Source: Planctomycetota bacterium (GTDB lineage Bacteria; Planctomycetota; PUPC01; JACPCR01). From it: DNA of 16,021 nt. Every line of letters begins with the position of its first letter. Position 1 is the stretch's first letter. The stretch is taken from the NCBI GenBank assembly GCA_030740295.1, contig JASLXP010000952.1, forward strand, positions 1-16,021, in the 5' to 3' direction. Shown piece after piece: positions 8,120 through 13,237 of this stretch. The translations under genes and the position numbers were made by a program. The notes beneath the pieces were generated by a model. It did not search any database. It saw nothing but the letters and a program-made list of their open reading frames with translations, and had not been told where the DNA came from.

Positions 8120-9286
8120 TCAGTTCGTTGGCGTCCCTGGGAGCGGCTGACCGGGGATTAGTTCACGCAGGAAGGTGTTGCACGGAAGGCACGGTATCCC
8201 GTCGACGCGCAGAGCATCTTCGCCGCGATGCAGGAGCAGAGGCTGCGCTTCGGGGTAATCTTCCCGAAAGCTCTTCAGGCCCCGGAGGTCGGTGCTATGG
8301 AACGTGGTGGAGCGCTTTACTTCGACAGCCCAGAAGCCACCTTCCCCGTAAATCACGAAGTCCACTTCCGAGCCTCCACGTGTACGCCAGTAGAACAGTT
8401 CAGCATCGCGTTCACCATATGCAATCCAGGCGCGCAGGTGCTGGGCGACAAGGCCTTCGAGTGCAGGACCATCGATGTCGCCGCCGCGATCCAGCGGCCC
8501 TGCAGGCCGAAGCGAGCGAAAGACTCCGGCGTCGAAGTAGTAGAACTTCGGATGAACAACCACCGTGCGACGGGCCCGCTTCGCAAACACGGGCAGCCTG
8601 AAAGCCAGAAGCAGGTCTTCGAGCACGTCCATGAACCCCGCCACGGTGGTTCGTTCGACCTGGCACTCTCGGGCGATGTTGCTGATGTTAACCACTTGGC
8701 CGTGCGAGAAACTTGCCACCTCAAGAAAGCGCGCAAAATCCGAAAGGTTTCTGACCAAACCCTCTGCCTGGACTTCCTCATGAAGGTACAGACCCGCGTA
8801 TGCCCTGAGAACATCTGCAGGATTCTCGGCCTCGTAGACCACAGGCACCATGCCGAGAGTCAGGGCCATGTTGAGATTGAAATCTGTCCCAAGCTCCGCG
8901 GCCATGTAGGGATGCAATTCCCGCCAGATCGCACGCCCAGCCATGAGGTCAACCCCGCCTCGGCGTAATTTTCGTGCACTTGAACCGGTCAACACAAAGC
9001 GCCATCCCCGGTGCTCTTCAATCAGGCTATGTACCACCGAAAGTAATTCAGGCGCTTTTTGAACTTCGTCGATGACGAAGACCTGTCCATCCTCCTGCTG
9101 GTGGGCCAATTCCCGCAGCCTCTCCGGACGGGCAAGGTATTCCCGAAGCCGGTCAGGCTGCAGCATATCAACCAGAACAGCCTGTGGATATTGCTCCCGG
9201 CACCATGTCGATTTCCCAGTTCCACGGGGCCCGAAGAGAAAGTAACTGCTTGCGGGCGGGTCAAAAAATCGGTATCTAAATCCCAT
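8120..9286 (-). CDS. AAA ATPase of the DUF4143 family
   Basis: The product is cytoplasmic, with no signal peptide. Numbering from an upstream TTG at 9298, it has Walker A GPRGTGKS (23-30), Walker B VFVIDE (73-78) and a TGSS sensor (104-107). A helical winged-helix-like section follows (about 180-240, NISNIARECQVERTTV). The C-terminal part carries the PD-(D/E)xK nuclease-like signature GSEVDFVI (309-316), then AVEVKRS (324-330). This AAA_14 plus DUF4143 layout and the length of about 390 residues are normal for the family. These proteins are common, often horizontally spread and of unclear function; defence, toxin-antitoxin and DNA-processing roles have been suggested. ATG at 9286 is preferred over TTG at 9298 because a GAG lies seven bases before it. 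It is unrelated to the polysaccharide genes around it and lies between two gene remnants. Its stop is in the same frame as the downstream beta-helix reading frame. Confidence 0.9.
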   Translation of the reverse strand: MGFRYRFFDPPASSYFLFGPRGTGKSTWCREQYPQAVLVDMLQPDRLREYLARPERLRELAHQQEDGQVFVIDEVQKAPELLSVVHSLIEEHRGWRFVLTGSSARKLRRGGVDLMAGRAIWRELHPYMAAELGTDFNLNMALTLGMVPVVYEAENPADVLRAYAGLYLHEEVQAEGLVRNLSDFARFLEVASFSHGQVVNISNIARECQVERTTVAGFMDVLEDLLLAFRLPVFAKRARRTVVVHPKFYYFDAGVFRSLRPAGPLDRGGDIDGPALEGLVAQHLRAWIAYGERDAELFYWRTRGGSEVDFVIYGEGGFWAVEVKRSTTFHSTDLRGLKSFREDYPEAQPLLLHRGEDALRVDGIPCLPCNTFLRELIPGQPLPGTPTN

Positions 9287-9298
9287 TTTTAGACTCAA

Positions 9299-9472
9299 TT
9301 AGAGAATACAGTTCCCAAAATCAACACAGAGGATATACAGGTTCCGGTCCGTGTCAAACGTCGGCGGCGCGTATAAACTGTTACATAAGAGAGCGTTAGG
9401 TCGTCCGGTTGACAATGCGATTCTTGGTTTGCGTCTGAGCTTGCCTTCTTGGCTGGTTTTCAGGTTTCTCAT
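9299..9472 (-). CDS. Small possible reading frame, 57 residues, abutting the ATPase
   Basis: An ATG at 9472 overlaps the stop of the upstream small frame as ATGA, and its TAA at 9299-9301 directly abuts the TTG at 9298 that opens the ATPase frame. The product is basic at its N-terminus (MRNLKTSQEGKLRRKPR), then shows no recognisable motif. The C-terminal half reads like untranslated leader sequence. I recognise no family. It may simply be leader DNA that happens to be open. Confidence 0.2.
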   Translation of the reverse strand: MRNLKTSQEGKLRRKPRIALSTGRPNALLCNSLYAPPTFDTDRNLYILCVDFGNCIL

Positions 9473-9636
9473 TTAGCACCTGCCTCATGGCTTCGCTCGT
9501 GGATGTGCTGACACTGTAAGAGTTCCGGGCGTTGCCGAATCAGATTTCGAGTGAGACGTTCAGGGGTCACCTGCGACTTTCGGGTCCAAAAGTCGCTGAG
9601 TCTCCACACCAAGTGCGATTGTCCCGTGGCTACCAT
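9469..9636 (-). CDS. Small possible reading frame, 55 residues, basic
   Basis: The ATG at 9636 opens a 55-codon frame with protein-like composition: SDFWTRKSQVTPERLTRN, then LIRQRPELLQCQHIHERS. It is Arg-, Gln- and His-rich with alternating hydrophobics. A GGAG lies 11 bases upstream, longer than ideal. It contains a perfect 8-bp hairpin at 9573-9580 / 9589-9596 with an 8-base loop, which argues that the DNA may be a structured repeat rather than a gene. A second frame over the same DNA is also open, so the coding call is weak. No family was recognised. Confidence 0.25.
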   Translation of the reverse strand: MVATGQSHLVWRLSDFWTRKSQVTPERLTRNLIRQRPELLQCQHIHERSHEAGAK

Positions 9637-9668
9637 CACTTCTGATTCTCCAACAGATCAGCCATGGT

Positions 9669-9815
9669 TCAGCCGAGGGCGTTGCCGACCAAGTAGTAGG
9701 TCTCTGCTTTGCCGTTGCAGTGGTGGCCGCCGGCGCCCGGCTTTATCTCGCCAGAACGGGCGGGCATCGACCGCGTAACTGTTGTTTTGCGTCTGTATTG
9801 ATCTCAGCCAGCGCG
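9669..9815 (-). pseudogene. Frameshifted C-terminal remnant of a SASA-type esterase
   Basis: In one minus-strand frame (9669-9767, ending in TGA) the translation reads GAGGHHCNGKAETYYLVGNA. This matches the His-containing C-terminal block of SASA/sialate-O-acetylesterase-like proteins (compare GYHYYGS in the intact gene at 10118). Immediately upstream, in a different frame, is AVDARPFWRD, resembling the segment that precedes that block in the family. A frameshift separates the two, and no catalytic GQSN block was found further upstream. I read it as the decayed end of a second esterase gene, in the opposite orientation to the intact one. The upstream limit is approximate. Confidence 0.45.
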
Positions 9816-10107
9816 ATGTTGGCGACACTCATCGAAATCAGTAGACAGGCAGGCCTGCGAAGAAGAGTGTCTGATTACGTCAACCTTATGCTCAATTGGG
9901 ACGGTATCCGGACCAACAGCAGTCTTCATTTGTAGGCGACGAAGATTGAAGTGCCTCCTAAAGTTCCTCATTCACTCCCGCCTTGTTCGGCGCTGACAGT
10001 CAGTAGCCTGTGTAGCTGAATTGCACTCCTTTCTCGTTGGATCTAAAAGGAACGCCTGATATCCCGCTCTGAACGCGGGTCGAAACTGAAAGATATCGAA
10101 ATGAACC
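9816..10107. other. Non-coding upstream region of the esterase gene
   Basis: No convincing gene was found here, and no sigma-70-like promoter pair that I would defend. Just before the esterase start is a small structured element: CCCGC (10063-10067) pairs with GCGGG (10075-10079) around a 7-base loop. Two GATATC copies (10058-10063 and 10092-10097), each palindromic, flank it and could extend the stem. This would lie in the 5' leader if transcription starts upstream. Confidence 0.35.
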
Positions 10108-10112
10108 GGGAG
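10108..10112 (+). promoter_or_regulatory. Ribosome binding site of the SASA esterase gene
   Basis: GGGAG ends five bases before the ATG at 10118. This is the strongest Shine-Dalgarno-like motif in the window and supports that start. Confidence 0.65.
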
Positions 10113-10117
10113 ACAAC

Positions 10118-11188
10118 ATGTCTGCACAAACAAAGCATCGATATGCGGCGCTGATCGTGGGATTCGCTTTGCTGGCTTCTGGGGGGGCTAATGCGGCGCA
10201 AGGTCGCGGGCCGCTGAAGGTTTTCATCCTCGCCGGGCAATCCAACATGGATGGGCAGGCGCATGTCCGAACGATTGATTTTCTTGGCGAAGATTCCGAA
10301 CCCGCGAGGGCCGCCCTGCTAAAAACGTTCAAGCCGGACGGAAAAAACCTGGTGACTCGCGACGATGTCTGGGTTGCTAACGCCGTGAACGACATCTTGA
10401 AGCCTGGATTCGGCGGACGGAGAAACTACGCCAGGCTGGGAGGCAATATCGGACCGGAGTACTCCTTTGGATACTTCATGGGAGAGGCGTTTGAAGAGCA
10501 GGTGCTGCTGATCAAATTCGCCCCTGGTGGGCAGAGCCTGCACGTGAATTTTCGTCCTCCGAGTGCGGGCAAGACTGGCAATGCGAAACTGGATGAGCAG
10601 GAAGTGGTGGGTCAGCAATACCGCAACTTGGTGAAAACCGTCCACAACACTCTCGGCGGTCTCAAGAAACTTTTTCCCGGTTATGACGAAAAGGCGGGAT
10701 ACGAAATCGTCGGCCTCGTCTGGTTTCAGGGCTTCAACGACATGTTCGACGTGACCGGGCGCAAACAATACGGACAGAACCTCGTCCATCTGATCAAAGA
10801 CCTGCGAGCAGAATTCAAAGCTCCGGAAATGAAGGTCGTCGTTGGCGTGATGGGCGTCAATGGCGTGGATAATGAGAAGAATCCAAAGCAAAGGGATGTG
10901 CGAGGCGGGCAGCGTTTCATCAACACGGTTCAAGAGTTCAAAGGGAATGCAAAGGCGGTCGAGACCGCGCCGCTGCTGGATCCGGCGATTGTTAAGGTCC
11001 TCTGTGCCGGCTGGCTCTATCCCGAACGCGATCTCAAGAAGAATCCCGTCACCAAGGAAGAAAAAGCAATGCTCCAGCGTGCGACCTCGAACAGGGGATA
11101 TCACTATTATGGCTCAGGCCGGTTCATGATCCTCGCGGGCAAGACATTCGCCGACACGATGCTCGAGCTACTGGAGATGAAGAAATAA
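10118..11188 (+). CDS. Exported SASA-domain (sialate O-acetylesterase-like) SGNH hydrolase
   Basis: The 356-residue product begins with a signal peptide (basic KHRYA, hydrophobic ALIVGFALLAS, then GANAAQG), so it acts outside the cytoplasm. It has the SGNH block I as GQSNM (40-44, putative nucleophile Ser42), a glycine/asparagine segment LGGNIGPE (107-114), WFQGFND (202-208) and a C-terminal GYHYYGS (327-333) with putative catalytic His329. This arrangement is that of the SASA (DUF303) family, whose characterised members remove O-acetyl groups from sialic acids or plant and algal polysaccharides. Deacetylation of a polysaccharide would fit the lyase and beta-helix enzymes nearby, but the substrate is not shown. 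A strong GGGAG precedes the ATG. The next gene starts 50 bases downstream on the same strand and is probably co-transcribed. Confidence 0.9.
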   Translation: MSAQTKHRYAALIVGFALLASGGANAAQGRGPLKVFILAGQSNMDGQAHVRTIDFLGEDSEPARAALLKTFKPDGKNLVTRDDVWVANAVNDILKPGFGGRRNYARLGGNIGPEYSFGYFMGEAFEEQVLLIKFAPGGQSLHVNFRPPSAGKTGNAKLDEQEVVGQQYRNLVKTVHNTLGGLKKLFPGYDEKAGYEIVGLVWFQGFNDMFDVTGRKQYGQNLVHLIKDLRAEFKAPEMKVVVGVMGVNGVDNEKNPKQRDVRGGQRFINTVQEFKGNAKAVETAPLLDPAIVKVLCAGWLYPERDLKKNPVTKEEKAMLQRATSNRGYHYYGSGRFMILAGKTFADTMLELLEMKK

Positions 11189-11238
11189 TCTGTATTGGCA
11201 AGCCGTCCGAACAAACATGATCAAGAGGTAACCTATCT

Positions 11239-12972
11239 ATGAATTCCGGATTTCAATCTCGCTTAAAGTTCGTAATCGCGGCGGCCTTCCTCTGTTCCAT
11301 GACCTGGCAATTGATGGCGGGGCAGCCCGATGACCGTGCGTTGGACGCAGCCATCAAGAGCGGAGATTTTTCCATCTACCTGGCTGATGCGAACGCCTGG
11401 CTCAAACAGAAAACGCCGGCCAGACCAACCAGAGCCGACCTGGAAGCCCTGCTCATAGACTCGTCCTTCCGATGCGTTCTGAATCAACGGCAACTCATTT
11501 CCAAGACCGGAACGGACAAGCTGGGCGAATTCGCCAAAGCGGATCCGGCCAACCGCGAGTTCCTTAGTTGGCTGATGAAGAGCGCACCGGTCATGGAGCT
11601 ATACCTGGAAGCAAGTGTGCCGCTCAGCCTTGCCGCCCGCGAGGCGAACAAATACACCCTCAACACAAAGGCGCTGGAGATTTGGAAGAATGTTCTGAAG
11701 GCCGACGCGGACGCCAAAGAGGGCCTGTGTTTGAAGCTGGCCATCGCCGTCGGGATTGCCCCTCCGGGCTCGGTCAATATCGGAGCGGGCGGCGCTGCGA
11801 AGCCGGCCGATCCCGTCGAACGCTACAAGCTTTACAAGGCCGCTCATCAGAAGAAAGAGCTCTTTCCGAATTTCGACAGCCTGTCCGTCTGGGATTACAC
11901 GCTTGTGGTTTCCTCCGGTGCGACCAACGAAGACCTGACTTGGGCGAGACAGATGGTCAACACGTTTCGGCCGGACTTAAGAATCAATCAAAGGGTCATC
12001 AAATCGACCAGCCTGGTGTGGCGAAGGAACGCTCCGGCGCAGTTTTATCCAGCCGGCTACGTGCATTTCAAAAATGTGCTCGCGGGCGGTGGCAAGTGCG
12101 GTCCGCGGTCGTCGTGGGCGCAGATGATATGCCATTCCTTCGGCATCCCCGCCGTCGGGGTGCGTCAACCGAGGCACGCTGCCGCGGCCTACAAAGCTGC
12201 CAATCCGGCGAACCAACCGCAGCCTGGAACTGCCTGGAAGGTCGACTACGGGGCCGGATGGCACGTGTCAAAAGTCAGGGGATTACCCGGCCCGGAATTC
12301 GTCGCAGCCGCTGCGGAGCGATCGGATGCCGAAAAGTTCTCGCGAGTGGAACACCTTCGCTGGCTTGCCGCCGCGCTTGCCCCGTCAGACCGTGCTGAAG
12401 CAGTCATGGCCATTGCCCGTGCGATCCAAAAGTTGCCGGGAGAGGAAAAGGCAGCGGCAGAACAGCCATCCAAGACCGCAGCTCCCAAGCCGGCTGCCCC
12501 TATAACCAGGCAATCGGTGGAGCCCGCAAAGGCCGTAGACGGTGTGATCCGCGTGAAGGCTGCCAACTTCGCTCAGACGGGAGGCAAGATTTCGTGGGGA
12601 GGACAGGTGCCGCATGTGCTCATCCACGAGAGTTTCGGCGGCGGCAAACAGGTTTACTTCCAGCAGCAGATGAGAGAGCAGTGGGCGGATTATGTCATCG
12701 ATGCCCCGGCGGCGGGCATCTACAAAATCATGATGACAGCCGCGTGTATCAACGTCGATCAGCTGCTCGAGATATTCTCCGGCGAGACCAGAATCGCCGT
12801 TGTAGACATCCCATTGAGTTACGGCCTCTGGCAGGATACTCCGCCCGTTGAACTGAAGCTGGAGAAGGGAGTCCAGGCTCTGCGAGTCCAGACCCCCAAG
12901 AGCATCAAATACGAAAACCACAAGCGCGGCATCGCGCTCCGCTCGTTCGAGCTTAGGCCGAAAGGGAAGTGA
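11239..12972 (+). CDS. Exported transglutaminase-like protein with C-terminal carbohydrate-binding-like module
   Basis: The 577-residue product starts with a signal peptide (residues 9-28). An alpha-helical region (about 30-185) is followed by DPVERYKLYKAA and LSVWDYTLVV (191-224), then a transglutaminase-like core. GGGKCGPRSSWAQ (283-295) supplies Cys287, PRHAA (311-315) supplies His313 and WKVDYGAGW (333-341) supplies Asp336, in the Cys-His-Asp order of that fold. A low-complexity Ala/Pro/Lys linker (about 395-432) leads to a beta-sandwich-like module (434-573, with DAPAAGIY and LSYGLWQDTPPVELKLEKG) like those that bind carbohydrate. Transglutaminase-fold proteins include proteases, cross-linkers and inactive binding forms; no activity can be assigned. 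It follows the esterase by 50 bases (AGAGG lies about ten bases before the ATG). It is a paralogue of the converging gene that ends at 13238. Both are probably secreted or surface proteins. Confidence 0.8.
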   Translation: MNSGFQSRLKFVIAAAFLCSMTWQLMAGQPDDRALDAAIKSGDFSIYLADANAWLKQKTPARPTRADLEALLIDSSFRCVLNQRQLISKTGTDKLGEFAKADPANREFLSWLMKSAPVMELYLEASVPLSLAAREANKYTLNTKALEIWKNVLKADADAKEGLCLKLAIAVGIAPPGSVNIGAGGAAKPADPVERYKLYKAAHQKKELFPNFDSLSVWDYTLVVSSGATNEDLTWARQMVNTFRPDLRINQRVIKSTSLVWRRNAPAQFYPAGYVHFKNVLAGGGKCGPRSSWAQMICHSFGIPAVGVRQPRHAAAAYKAANPANQPQPGTAWKVDYGAGWHVSKVRGLPGPEFVAAAAERSDAEKFSRVEHLRWLAAALAPSDRAEAVMAIARAIQKLPGEEKAAAEQPSKTAAPKPAAPITRQSVEPAKAVDGVIRVKAANFAQTGGKISWGGQVPHVLIHESFGGGKQVYFQQQMREQWADYVIDAPAAGIYKIMMTAACINVDQLLEIFSGETRIAVVDIPLSYGLWQDTPPVELKLEKGVQALRVQTPKSIKYENHKRGIALRSFELRPKGK

Positions 12973-13016
12973 AAACGACTTCGGCCCGGACAATCCTGCC
13001 TGCGGCGTCGTTTGGG

Positions 13017-13090
13017 GTGCGCCGACTTGTCGGGCGCTTTGGATTGTTTTGCTCCACCTGCAGAAGGCCAAAGCGGTGACAAAGGCGCAC
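13017..13090. repeat. Imperfect 74-base palindrome between convergent genes
   Basis: Three stem blocks pair in order: GTGCGCC (13017-13023) with GGCGCAC (13084-13090), TTGTC (13027-13031) with GACAA (13078-13082), and CGCTTTGG (13035-13042) with CCAAAGCG (13068-13075). That gives 20 paired bases around a 25-base loop. Similar GCGCCGACTTGTCGG / AAAGCGGTGACAA motifs occur as dispersed repeats in Verrucomicrobiota as I remember them. The 5' arm can alternatively fold on itself (13019-13026 with 13029-13037) and is followed by a T-rich run to 13050, so the element may also terminate the plus-strand gene 47 bases upstream. The remaining 13091-13237 holds only a 9-base inverted pair (13101-13109 and 13181-13189) and no gene. 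Confidence 0.7.
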
Positions 13091-13237
13091 AGGAATCCGC
13101 GCAACTCCCCAGCGAGGAGTACCCGGTGCGTGGCTTCCCTACGGGCGAAGACGTGCTCAACCTCCATGGTCCAGCCGAGAGGGAGTTGCCGACTGCGCTG
13201 TGGAAGACCTGCCAGATGACTTGGATGGCCCTGGGCC

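Noticed and set aside
9340..9360. A TTGACA promoter box upstream of the ATPase
   Set aside because: The -35-like hexamer at 9352-9357 has no -10 box at 16-18 bases; the nearest TATA-like sequence is too close.
9330..9400. An integron attC-like core (ACCTAAC on the minus strand)
   Set aside because: No matching GTTRRRY partner was found at a suitable distance, and no integrase is in the window.
10319..11104. A 261-codon minus-strand open frame
   Set aside because: It is antisense to the SASA esterase, whose GQSNM, WFQGFND and GYHYYGS motifs establish the plus strand as coding.
12385..13167. A 260-codon minus-strand open frame
   Set aside because: It is mostly antisense to the plus-strand transglutaminase-like gene and runs through the palindromic repeat. 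The sense protein is clearly the real one.
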